DNA of 64,000 nt from Euwallacea fornicatus (GCF_040115645.1 NC_089545.1:1984001-2048000), one strand, 5' to 3'. Shown: positions 49,771 to 58,368, counted from the stretch's first letter. Notes: a model not told the origin generated them from the sequence alone. Translations and numbers: made by a program.

Positions 49771-50730
49771 CTACTGACTAGCTTCCGCACATCTCCGTGG
49801 CATTGAATTTATTAAATTGTTTATGTGATTGTTATCAATACTCTTCCAGGCTTCTTGAAGGGCCTGAAATAAATCCTGTGAATTGGAATATGTATTATTA
49901 CGAATTTTATTATCCACGTATTCCCACAAATTTTCTATGGGATTGAGATCGGGAGATTGCGATGGCGAAGCAAGAACTACCATCCTTTCCTCTCTAAACC
50001 ATTCTGAAACAAGTTTCGATTTATGTTTGGGGCCATTATCTTGTTGGAAAACGCTTCTTAGTGGCATGGTTTCCTCAAGATACGGTTGTAAATGATTCTT
50101 GAGGATATCTCGGTACATGAACCGATCCATGCGACCTTCCATTTAGTGAAGCGAACCCATACCAAAACCAGAGAAACAACCCCAAACCATAGTCGAACCT
50201 CCTCCGTGTTTTACGTTTGGTAAAACAAACTTTTTTTGCAACCTTGCGCCTTTGGGTCGTCTGACGTATGATGGGCCATCACTTTTAAATAAGTTGAATT
50301 TGGACTCATCGCTGAAAACTACCAATTTCCACTGTTCAGATGCCCAGTGTTGGTAATTCTGCGCAAACTGAAGTCGGGCTTTGACGTTCTTCTTAGACAG
50401 CAATGGTTTTTTCGCTGGACGCTTACCAAATAATCCATTTTCCACTAATCTTCTTCTTATGCTCTTGAAATTGATACGAGCTAGGCCCGTTTCCTCTAAA
50501 TGTGATTTTATACGAGTTGGTGATAAAAATGGATTTTTTTGACACATTCGAATTATCCATTTATCAATTCTTTTTGTAGTTTTCTTTGTGCATTATGAAT
50601 TTTTTACAGCTGCTTCACTTCCTGTTTGTCTGAATTTGTAAATAATTCTAGATACAAGTGACTTATGCACTTTATACCGCTTAATGATAATTTTCCTGAT
50701 CTCTAATGAGAGTGTTTTAGCTCGACCCAT
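49771..50730 (-). pseudogene. Tc1-like transposase, two in-frame stops
   Basis: A 320-codon frame runs from ATG at 50,728-50,730 to TAG at 49,771-49,773 without a frameshift, broken by TAA at 50,593-50,595 and TAA at 50,143-50,145. N-terminal part: MGRAKTLSLEIRKIIIKRYK joins directly to VHKSLVSRIIYKF. Compared with the 51.3-kb copy, about 12 residues of the helix-turn-helix are missing in frame. Middle: a paired-like second DNA-binding region with NPFLSPTRIKSHLEETG, RRRLVENGLFGKRPAKK and KKPLLSKKNVKARLQFAQNY. Catalytic core: VVFSDESKFNLF (Asp), HGGGSTMVWGCFSGFG, FQQDNGPKHKSKLV (Asp) and SQSPDLNPIENLWE (Glu). Thirty-four residues separate the last two, the DD34E signature. All three acidic residues are present. 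It is the best preserved transposase in the window, inactivated only recently by the look of it. Confidence 0.9.
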
Positions 50731-50953
50731 AATGGAAATCGTCGATTTATTTTAGAATATAAAACGTCTTTAAACACACAAGTCTGTAAATCAAGTGAAA
50801 TTTGAAAATTCCAAGAGTTGCTATATTTTTGTTCGGTATTGAAAAAATATGTTTTGATAGTTTCTTATAGGAATTGTTGATATTTTATTTGGATGCATTT
50901 TAAACATCAACGGTTGTGGAAGGTGTTTAGCCGAATAGGTACATTTTATTTAA

Positions 50954-50989
50954 AATTTTCAAAAGTTGCTATAATTATGACCACTACTG
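50954..50989 (-). repeat. Right terminal inverted repeat, 49.7-kb element
   Basis: Inverted counterpart of 49,660-49,695. An inner, similarly oriented copy lies near 50,815-50,836. Confidence 0.85.
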
Positions 50990-51041
50990 TACGTACATAC
51001 AGTCAGAACCAAAAATATTGGGGCGAACGCTAAACACTTAC

Positions 51042-51062
51042 AGTGGTGGCCATAAGTATGAA
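51042..51062 (+). repeat. Outer left terminal repeat, 51.0-kb element
   Basis: CAGTGGTGGCCATAAGTATG, one mismatch in 20 with the inverted right end. Confidence 0.9.
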
Positions 51063-51215
51063 AAATTTTTGAAACTTTATTTAGCTAAAGGGCCTTTACT
51101 TTTTTTCTTCCATTCTGGCATACTTAAATTGGGATAGGTCAATTCTACATTTTAAACCATACAGTATTTATAGGATGTTCCTATCAAAAATTTCACCGAT
51201 AAACAAATTTTTTTA

Positions 51216-51238
51216 GATGGATAAAAGTATGGAATATC
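51216..51238 (+). repeat. Inner left direct repeat, 51.0-kb element
   Basis: Contains AAAGTATGGAATATC, in the same orientation as the outer left repeat and about 175 bp inside it; a likely second transposase-binding site. Confidence 0.7.
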
Positions 51239-51309
51239 ATAGATTTAAATTTATTTTGCATTTAGTATTCAGTATTGAGTGTTACAGTTTGATAAAATTT
51301 GAAGCCGAA

Positions 51310-52335
51310 ATGGTTAAAAAAATATATATATTTCGGAAGATTTTCGATCACGAATAGTGGAGATGTCAAATAACGGAGCCAATCAGAAGGACATCGCAAA
51401 GACATTTAATGTGAGCCAGGGGTGTGTATCGAAAATTTTGGGGAAGTTTAGGGTATTCACCACCGTAAAAAACCATCCGAAAATAGGACGTCCCAGAAAA
51501 ACAACAGCCCATACAGACCAACGTATTAAAATTATATCCTCCAAAGATCCCGAAAAATCATCGCGCTTAATAAAGGAAGAAATTACAACTAATAGTGATA
51601 TCAAAATTAGTGATCGTACTGTGAGGCGTCGTCTATGTGATACTGGATTGTTTGGACGATTGGCAGTGAAGAAACCATTAATTTCCAAACAAAAACCAGA
51701 AGGCCAGAATTAAGTTTGCACGCTCACATCGGTTTTGGACACCCGAAAAATGGAATACCGTCCTTTTCAGTGACGAAACCAAAATCAAACTGTTTGATTC
51801 GGATGGAAAAGCTTATGTTCGGCGACCAATAGAGAAGAGATTTGATCCCAAGTACCAAAAGCCCACTGTTAAACATGGCGGTCAGAGTTTAATGGTGTGG
51901 GGATCTTTATCGAAATCTGGAGTTGGCCTATTAGTCAAAATTGATGGAATAAGGTATCGGTTTTTATACAAAAATATCCTAAAGCAACATATGCTTCCAT
52001 TTGTCGAGGAAGAAATGCCACTGGTATGGCGGTTCCAACAGGATAATGATCCTAAACACTCTTCGCGGTTGATTAAAAATTGGTTTATTGAAAAGTAGAT
52101 AGATGTTATAGAATGGCCTTCACAATCTCCTGATTTAAATCCCATCGAACGTCTGTGGGACCATTTGAAACGAAAAACTAGACAAAGACACGTGTCATAT
52201 ACTGAAGAATTGTGGCGGATCGTACAAGAAGAATGGAAAAACATTTCTTCCCCAACGTGCCAGAATCTAATTGATTCAATGCAGCGTCGATGTCAGGCTG
52301 TCCTAGATGCTAAGGGGCATGCCACAAAATATTGA
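51310..52335 (+). pseudogene. Tc1-like transposase, two homopolymer frameshifts and one stop
   Basis: Starts at ATG 51,310 and ends with TGA at 52,333-52,335, about 341 codons, the usual length. The frame slips in an A run (51,316-51,322) just after the start. It then reads EMSNNGANQKDIAKTFNVSQ (first helix-turn-helix), GRPRKTTAHTDQRI (a Gly-Arg-Pro-Arg hook), RTVRRRLCDTGLFGRLAVKK and KKPLISK. A second slip lies in the A run at 51,691-51,695. The frame continues as RFWTPEKWNTVLFSDETKI (Asp), KHGGQSLMVWGSLSKSG, FQQDNDPKHSSRLI (Asp), a TAG at 52,096-52,098, then EWPSQSPDLNPIERLWDHLK (Glu) and RRCQAVLDAKGHATKY. Thirty-four positions separate the last Asp and Glu. All catalytic residues survive. 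Both slips are in A runs, so an assembly or read error is possible; the TAG still breaks the frame. Confidence 0.9.
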
Positions 52336-52363
52336 GTTTACTTAAGATGGCAGGCTCCATGTA

Positions 52364-52391
52364 AAAAATATTCCATACTTTTGTCCAAGTG
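52364..52391 (-). repeat. Inner right direct repeat, 51.0-kb element
   Basis: On the minus strand it reads AAAAGTATGGAATATTTTT, matching the inner left copy; it starts 28 bp after the transposase stop. Confidence 0.7.
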
Positions 52392-52526
52392 TAATTTTTC
52401 ATTTTTCTAGAAAGCTTTTTAATTAGAAATCTTAATTTTATGTTATAATTATAGGAAATTAAATAAAGCCCTTCAAGCATTTGTGTAATTTTTTTTAATA
52501 CTTTTTAATAAATATTTTATCAAATT

Positions 52527-52558
52527 AAAATAATATTCCATACTTATGGCCATCACTG
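52527..52558 (-). repeat. Outer right terminal repeat, 51.0-kb element
   Basis: On the minus strand it starts CAGTGATGGCCATAAGTATG and continues GAATATTATTTT. Confidence 0.9.
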
Positions 52559-52899
52559 TACATATAAAATAAGGTATTTCTCGATTAAAAGTTGTTAAAT
52601 AAAACAGATTTATGTTGTAGTAATAATGCTTTGAATCACCAGCAATAAAGACATATAAAGTTATGAAGTATTTAACGACAAAAATTTTCAATCAACAAAT
52701 AATCGACACGGTAGCCTTGCAACGATCCAAAAACATTGGGATGATTCCGTTACATACCCTTAGAATGACTCATAACGCTCTTGACATCAACAATCTGATT
52801 TTAATATATAAAAACTGGTTTCATCTTGTTCGTGCTGTGCTAAGTAGAGCTATTTACTTTTCAAATTAGTTACAATATGGGGCAGGGTAAGGACACAAG

Positions 52900-53872
52900 T
52901 TTCGATTAAAGACAGTTAGTGGTGTATCATTATGAAAAAGGCTGTTTCCATAGTAAAACTGCTTCCGTGTTAAAACTCATAAAAATTAAGTACAGTGGGA
53001 AATATTATTTTATGATTTAGTAATAAAGATAGATTGGACTTTATTCCACAAACCGGCCGTCCAAAACTTTTTAAAATCAAAAAGATCAACGTCTTATTAT
53101 GTGAAAAGTTAAAAAAGATCAAAAAATTAGTGCTCGAAAATGCCAAAGTTTACTAGAGCGACATGCGCAAAAAAGGGTATTTCGTCAAACAATACGCCGG
53201 TGCATCCATTCTCATGATGAAAATGGCCGAATAGCACGAAAAAAAACCGTGGCTGAACGAAAAGAATAAGAAAACACAGCTAGAACTTTCATCCAGCTAC
53301 ATCTTAAACGACCACTGGTCAAATGTAATTTTCTGCGATGAGTCCAGATTTAACATCTTCGGCTCTGATGGGCGTCCTGGGGTGTAGAGAAACGCAAATG
53401 GACCGTTGAAAACGAAGAATTTACGTCCAACTCTCAAGCATGGTGGAAGATCTATTACGGTTTGGGGATGCATATCAAGTGTGGGAGTTGAAAAATTGAT
53501 ATTCATGGAAAAAACAATGGACAAAATGTACTATCTCAATCTTTAATAGCAATATCTCAGATGTAGTGTTGAAAATATGAACGTTTGAAACACGTTCAAA
53601 TTTTATCAGGAGAGCGAGCTCAAACGTAGCGCTCGAACAGTACAAGAATGGTTACTTTATAACTGTCATCAAAACTCCTGCCCAGTACCCAGACTTCAAC
53701 TCCATTGAGGATGTATCGAATTTTTTTGGGACTCAAATAAGAAGTCATCGAATAACTAATGAGAACAATTTAGAGCAAGAATTGTAACAAGGGTGCAATA
53801 AATTTGAACGGAGATTTTTTACACAGAACTATTTTTCTAGTGCCAAAACGGTTAAGAAGGGTTATTGAGTAA
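52900..53872 (+). pseudogene. Strongly decayed Tc1-like transposase of the host element
   Basis: Pieces in order on the plus strand: PQTGRPK near 53,045 (the Gly-Arg-Pro hook between the DNA-binding subdomains); HWSNVIFCDESRFNIFGSDG near 53,310-53,370 (first Asp present); KHGGRSITVWGCISSVGVEK near 53,435-53,490; SARTVQEW near 53,630, preceded by QESELKR; a PDFNSIED motif near 53,690 (third acidic residue present); and RLRRVIE ending at TAA 53,870-53,872. Relatives in this window have QxDxxPKH where this copy has QESELKR, so the second catalytic aspartate is replaced by Glu. There are many stops and frame changes. It lies within the older element whose left tip is at 51,000, and has clearly decayed far more than the nested copy. 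Confidence 0.8.
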
Positions 53873-54186
53873 CGAGGAAGCTAAAGTCAATACTAAAAGT
53901 ATCCTTGTTTCCCGTAGAAGTAGAAGAAGTGAATCATCCCAATACTTTTGGGTCAATGAAATGTTACCTTTTTTAATATTTCGTCGATATACAGGAAGTG
54001 ACCAAGCCCACCAAAAGCACTTTTGAATCATTAATATTTTAATAATTTACTTATGATTATAAAATCAATTAATGTACTTCAGGATAGATTATAATGATTT
54101 TTATGAATAATATATTTTCTAGAGCGTGTATTCAAAATTACAAAACATTTTACTTCAAATAAAGACTATTAACTAGTTTCAAACTC

Positions 54187-54480
54187 CTAATCTTCATAAC
54201 TGTATTGATCTTGTGAGGGTTTTGGACACTTGTCAATCAAGGATTGGACGCTTGGCGATTTTAAATACCAGCCATGGTATTCGACCGCAATTACCTCAGT
54301 GCGACAAAGCTTAATTAAGCCATTTTTCTCCTTACTTGACATAGGCGATGCTTCCATATAGCATTTCCTCAACTCGCTTTTGGAAAATTGTCGGGCCTAC
54401 TTCCCTGTTTAACTTTCACATTATACTCTTCGTCATAGTTGTATGGGAACATTATAAAATTGTGTCTCCCTCTTTCGCAT
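54187..54480 (-). pseudogene. C-terminal fragment of an unclassified repetitive insect protein
   Basis: The minus strand is open from 54,396 to TAG at 54,187-54,189 and reads KSELRKCYMEASPMSSKEKN, then LIKLCRTEVIAVEYHGWY and a Pro/Asp/Glu-rich end (PKPSQDQYSYED). A second frame just upstream (ending at 54,369) reads FPYNYDEEYNVKVKQG and may be the same gene before a frame break. The pattern of a Lys/Asp-rich block, 'I.LC...VI...YH..Y' and an acidic tail at the stop is one I associate with uncharacterised multi-copy insect proteins linked to mobile DNA. I cannot name the family, and this is from memory only. Confidence 0.35.
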
Positions 54481-54700
54481 CTTAATTGTTTGATATTCAG
54501 CCGTTCTTTTTTTTTCTCCCTCCACCTCGAGTTTGTATTTTGTAGTATGCATGTACTGAGTCCTTTAAGGTCAATAAAGTCAATTAAGTCCGACACAGAT
54601 AGAAACACTCGCAACAGAAGAGGACGAAGCGGACTTAGTCATTTTCTCCGGTTGATATTTTTACAAAAGGGACTTGGTCAGTATGGAATTTCAAATTATA

Positions 54701-55034
54701 CAGTGTGTCCGGGTTAAGGATTTAACACTTTCGTAAAACCTTTATTTCTTAATCGATTTTGACGTTTTTTTTTTTTTTAATTAGATGTTCAAAATGTGCA
54801 ATCGTCTAGTGGATACGATCCCTCTTTACCCATAATTACAACCAATTGCGTGCATTTTTATGGGATAAAAACGAAAACAGATTCTTAATTAGAATGACTT
54901 AAAACTTACCTGTTCCGATTTTCATTTTTCTACTCTACAGGATTTTAGAGAAAATCGATAAAACATGTTTTTTACGTAAACAAATTTTAAAATTGGCAAA
55001 AAAATTTATTTTAACAATAATTAACTAAATTTTG
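54701..55034 (+). repeat. Left arm, 54.7-kb fold-back element
   Basis: Inverted counterpart of 55,621-55,990. It includes the last ten bases of the transposase coding sequence on the minus strand. Confidence 0.9.
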
Positions 55035-55621
55035 ATATTTTCAATCGACCCCCCAAATTCTCGTATACATTTTTCAATACGTCGACGATTATTTCTCAGT
55101 ACTTCACTAAGTTGTTGTGGAGTTATGCTCTGACAAGTCTCTCTAATACGCGCACAAAGCTCTTCTCGGGTCCGGGGTATTGCGGCATAAACTTTATTTT
55201 TGATTGTTCCCCAAACGAGAAAATCCATGGGTGTGATATCCGGAAATCGTGGTGGCCAACGAATAAGAGAACTATTTCGTCCGGTCCAGCGATTGGGAAA
55301 ATTATCATTTAACCAATTTCTCACATTAACAGCATTATGAATGGGCGCTCCATCAAGTTGTAAATATAAATTGTAGTGATAACTCAGGGAAAGCTCATCA
55401 AGTGCGTCACTAAACTCATTTTGTAAGAACCTCAGGAAACGAGCAGTATTCAAATTTTCGTTGAAAAAATATGGCCCAATAATCTTTTGATTTACGATAC
55501 CACAGAAAACGTTTACTTTTGAGGAGTATTGTCGTTTACATTCGATCATCCAATTCGGGTTCTGATCGCTCCATATTCTACAATTTTGTGTCGATACTAC
55601 ACCATTTGTCGTAAACGTAGC
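55025..55621 (-). pseudogene. Transposase C-terminal half, IS630/Tc1-mariner superfamily
   Basis: An uninterrupted frame on the minus strand from the arm junction at 55,621 to TAG at 55,025-55,027, about 198 codons. It begins with ATFTTNGVVSTQNCRIWSDQ, which in full-length relatives directly follows the first catalytic aspartate, so that residue has just been lost. It continues NPNWMIECKRQYSSKVNVFC, GPYFFNENLNTARFL, YLQLDGAPIHNAVNVRNWL (second Asp), FPNRWTGRNSSLIRWPPRFP, DITPMDFLVWGTIKNKVY (third Asp) and a helical tail with LCARIRETCQSITPQQL and RIEKCIREFGG. I count 42 residues between the second and third Asp, longer than the 34 of mariner and Tc1. The coding frame is otherwise clean, so the rearrangement, not point mutation, disabled it. 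The first ATG is at 55,547-55,549. Confidence 0.85.
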
Positions 55622-55990
55622 AAAATTTAGTTAATTATCGTTAAAATACATTTTTTTGCCAATTTTAAAATTTGTTTACGTAAAAAACATGTTTTACTGA
55701 TTTTTTCGAAAATCCTGTACAGTAGAAAAATGAAAATCGGAACAGGTAAGTTTTAGGTCATTCTAATTAAGAATCTGTTTTCGTTTTTATCCCAAAAAAG
55801 CCCTAATAATATTTTCCGAAATTTGGTCCCATAAAAATGCACGCAATTGGTTGTGATTATGGGTAAAGAGGGATCGTATCCATTAGACGAATGCGCATTT
55901 TGAACATCTAATTAACAAAAAAAAAACGTCAAAATCGATTAAGAAATAAAGGTTTTACGAAAGTGTTAAATCCTTAACCCGGACACACTG
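55621..55990 (-). repeat. Right arm, 54.7-kb fold-back element
   Basis: Inverted counterpart of 54,701-55,034, with scattered mismatches and about 30 additional bases. Confidence 0.9.
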
Positions 55991-57660
55991 TAGATATTTT
56001 TGTGGGATTTTTCGAGTTGTTCACTTCTCGCTGATGGACGATATCGAATTTAAGGTACGCGGGCCCTGCGAACTAAAAAATGTAAAATTTTCGACTTCGT
56101 TACCCCCTCTTGCATGCTGACGATTTGTTGATTGTATACTTTTGTTGTTGAATATTCCGAAGCTCCTACTGTAAATCTTCAGTGATTTAATGTGGTGTTA
56201 TTTAAAAAAAAATCTCCGTTCATTTATCACTTTTTAACGGAGAAACGTCTGATTTTGCAAATGTTTAACTTCCGCCCCGATATTTTCCCTACCGACTGCA
56301 TATGAAAAAATCCACATAATTGAACTTGGACTGCAATTCTGCACTTAATTCCTCGCAAAGTGTGTTCGTTCCGCAGAATAATCCTCACAGTAAAAAAATT
56401 AAAATTCGACCTGACTATTCAAAGCCGAAAGTAACCCCAATATATTGCGCCATCACGCTTTAAAAAGTGTACACAAACAAAAACTTCGCACTTCAAAGAG
56501 TTTGATTCGATAAATCTCTCGTTAAACGGCGCTGTTTCAGACTCATAAAACCATCGTTATCATCTGAAATAACTTGTGTTCTTTTTTCCTTTTTTTTTTT
56601 AGTGCCGGAATGAAACCGTCCCCATTAAACTGCGATTAAAATAGGACTTAAAAAGCCGTTTACCTTTCGCACGCATGTGTAAATTGAAGCGTATTATGTA
56701 AATCTTCGACCGAAGATCAATTCGTTCCAATGGCAATTATGTCGTCATAAAAATTTCACAATACAAATCGTGTATCATGATTTGGTTACAAACTGCGGCA
56801 ATTTAGAGCAATTTGATAAACAAGCAGACAGAAACCGGTCATCCTGACTTGATTTCATTGGATGGTTTAGGCCCGGTTCACAACAAAATGTTAAACATTC
56901 ATTGACTTGCAGCTGGAAAATTCAAATAAACACATTTCAGTGGATGCCGTTAAAAGTTTTCGGATTAATGAATGTAAAAGAAATTCGAAAGTTCACGTTC
57001 AGTGTGGCTTGCCGGCATTAGTGTAAACGAAGCTTAACAGTGGTATCGAACTTTCTTTATATCTGCGCGTTGTCGTAAAGAAAATTTAAACTGACGGATG
57101 CATTATTTAACCACGATTTCAATCAGGCTGCCTCAATTATGCCAATCAATGGCAAATTGCCCTCTATCGCTTGTTTGCCCTGCTTTGGTCTATATCCTTT
57201 TTATTCTTTTCTGTTCCATTTTCTAGATAAACAGAGATAGTCTTTCAGCCTGTTTGTTGCCCTCTGTTAATCGCTTTTCCGCGTTTATTCAGTGATCTTC
57301 GGAATAAAATCTCTATAAGCATTATGCAACGGAACAGACGTGAAAATTAAAATTTATTGCCCGGGATTCCTCATGAAATTCATTAATGCAATGCGGAATC
57401 TAATAAACGTTCATTCCGCTCAAATAAGCTGTATACATAGAAACCGGAGTGTGCGGACAAACAGAATACGTACGTGGTAATAAAGGTATTTTAATTACAC
57501 GTGTATAGACATTATACTGCTCAGTATATTACATGCATCAGGATTAAATGGCTCTATTAATTAAACACACTATTTAGTTTAGCCTCTCAGGACAACTGAA
57601 GTTTCGGCAATCTTATATTAAAATCCGCTCGCTTACTTCTGTTATATGTATATATGTATA
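55991..57660. other. Spacer between elements, nothing recognised
   Basis: About 1.7 kb of AT-rich DNA with poly-T and poly-A runs (for example near 56,590) and no recognisable frame or inverted repeat. It ends in TATATGTATA next to the following element. Confidence 0.5.
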
Positions 57661-57783
57661 CAGGGTGTTTCCTAACTACGTGTAAAAAATTTAAAGGCGT
57701 AATCCTCGACTGATTTTGAGTCAAAAATGTCTAATAAACATATGTGTCCGCAAATGCCTCGTTTCCAAGATACAGGGTGTTGA
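57661..57783 (+). repeat. Left arm, 57.7-kb element
   Basis: Nearly identical inverted copy of 58,120-58,240. Confidence 0.9.
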
Positions 57784-57981
57784 AATGTGACAAGAAAAAG
57801 AGATTTTATTTCCAAAATGACTCAATTTGGGTGTTTGAATTTTAGAAAAACACTTACCATCTGCAAGGCCGTAAGCAAAAACCATATTGGCCATTTCTTG
57901 ATTAGTGTAATTAGGCATTTGAAAAATTTCCAAAACTGAGGTATAATCTGATTTTTGGGACACAGAACTAAATTCTTTCAC
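57721..57981 (-). pseudogene. N-terminal transposase fragment, DUF4817-like
   Basis: The minus strand reads SVLEIFQMPNYTNQEMANMV followed by FAYGLADG. This matches the start of the DUF4817-type domain that heads many arthropod transposases of the IS630/Tc1-mariner group (Tyr-Thr-x-x-Glu-x-Ala-x-Met, then Phe-x-Tyr-Gly). The resemblance stops abruptly at ADG. At that point the DNA is ATG-GTAAGTG, a strong 5' splice-site sequence with GT at 57,857-57,856. The rest of the frame (KCFSKIQTPKLSHFG and onward into the arm) looks unrelated and may be intron. The catalytic part is absent. Family assignment is from memory of the motif. Confidence 0.55.
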
Positions 57982-58119
57982 TTTAGAGAGTAAAACACCA
58001 AAATAACACTGACTCTCTTGTTTATAATAGTGGAAGTAGCAAAAAAACTAACAATAAACAAGTTAGTAAATACCACCAAACCTTTAGAAACCTTTAAAAC
58101 CTTTTTCAACGTCTCTCAA

Positions 58120-58240
58120 TCAACACCCTGTATCTTGGAGACAAGGCATTTGCGGACATATGTTTATTAGACATTTTTGACTCAAAATCAGTCGAGGATT
58201 ACGCCTTTAAATTTTTTACACGTAGTTAGGAAACACCCTG
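58120..58240 (-). repeat. Right arm, 57.7-kb element
   Basis: Nearly identical inverted copy of 57,661-57,783. Confidence 0.9.
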
Positions 58241-58246
58241 TATATA

Positions 58247-58368
58247 CAGGGTGAGTCGGAAGGATCGTGCCAAACTTCAGGAGCGTGTTGTACATGAAAA
58301 ATAAATGTAAAAAAACTCAAAGGTTGTTATCCGATTTTCGTTTGTTTACAAGTTATAGCGTAAATAAT
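58247..58368 (+). repeat. Left arm, 58.2-kb element
   Basis: Inverted counterpart of 58,749-58,869 with about five substitutions. Confidence 0.9.

Larger units (their letters stand above)
49660..50989 (-). mobile_element. Nearly complete Tc1-like (DD34E) transposon
   Basis: 1,330 bp bounded by TA at 49,658-49,659 and 50,990-50,991. The terminal repeats match at about 25 of the first 28 positions: CAGTAGCGGCCAAAATTATA on the left and, inverted, CAGTAGTGGTCATAATTATA on the right, both continuing GCAACTTT. The right arm carries a second, inner copy of the repeat near 50,815-50,836 (GAGTTGCTATATTTTTGTTC), about 150 bp inside the outer one, as in IR/DR-type Tc1 elements. I did not find an inner copy on the left. 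It contains one transposase gene on the minus strand. Its right edge lies 10 bp from the left end of the older element at 51,000. Confidence 0.9.
51042..52558 (+). mobile_element. Tc1-like (DD34E) transposon nested in an older one
   Basis: 1,517 bp bounded by TA at 51,040-51,041 and 52,559-52,560. The outer inverted repeats agree at 19 of the first 20 bases (CAGTGGTGGCCATAAGTATG and CAGTGATGGCCATAAGTATG). Each arm has an inner copy of the repeat: near 51,216-51,238 (ATAAAAGTATGGAATATC) on the left and, inverted, near 52,364-52,391 on the right. Both arms therefore show the IR/DR layout. One transposase gene lies on the plus strand. It is of the same lineage as the 32.9-kb element and clearly younger. 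Confidence 0.9.
51000..54128 (+). mobile_element. Older Tc1-like element, split by a nested insertion
   Basis: The left end, CAGTCAGAACCAAAAATATT, follows TA at 50,998-50,999. Forty-two bases in, it is interrupted by the 51,042-52,558 element; it resumes at about 52,561. An inner repeat ATCCAAAAACATTGGGATGA lies near 52,725-52,745, and an inverted copy (TCATCCCAATACTTTTGGGT) lies near 53,934-53,953. With the insert removed, the left outer-to-inner distance is about 208 bp. A weakly matching outer right end followed by TA falls near 54,128, about 200 bp beyond the right inner copy. That right end is tentative; the element reaches at least 53,962. Without the insert it would be about 1.6 kb, usual for Tc1 elements. 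Confidence 0.65.
54701..55990 (-). mobile_element. Fold-back derivative of a long-inverted-repeat transposon
   Basis: 1,290 bp bounded by TA at 54,699-54,700 and 55,991-55,992; both tips read inward CAGTGTGTCCGGGTTAAGGA. The inverted arms are very long: 54,701-55,034 (334 bp) and 55,621-55,990 (370 bp). The right arm has about 30 extra bases near 55,799-55,828. Each arm includes AACAGGTAAGTTTTA-type and CGTAAAAAACATGTTTT-type blocks. The core holds the C-terminal part of a transposase on the minus strand. The arm boundary lies inside the coding sequence: the right arm starts with CAAAATTTAG, a copy of the last codons and stop of the gene. The right arm is therefore an inverted duplicate of the 3' end that has taken the place of the 5' half of the gene. 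Confidence 0.9.
57661..58240 (-). mobile_element. Young long-arm transposon derivative with N-terminal fragment
   Basis: 580 bp bounded by TA on both sides. The inverted arms, 57,661-57,783 and 58,120-58,240, differ by a 2-base indel and about two substitutions, around 98% identity. Both tips read CAGGGTGTTTCCTAACTACG. Each arm ends internally with another TACAGGGTGTTGA, so the tip motif is repeated directly at the inner edge. The core holds a short minus-strand frame resembling the N-terminal domain of the same type of transposase. The element is a deletion derivative that cannot encode a transposase and would need one supplied in trans. Confidence 0.85.
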
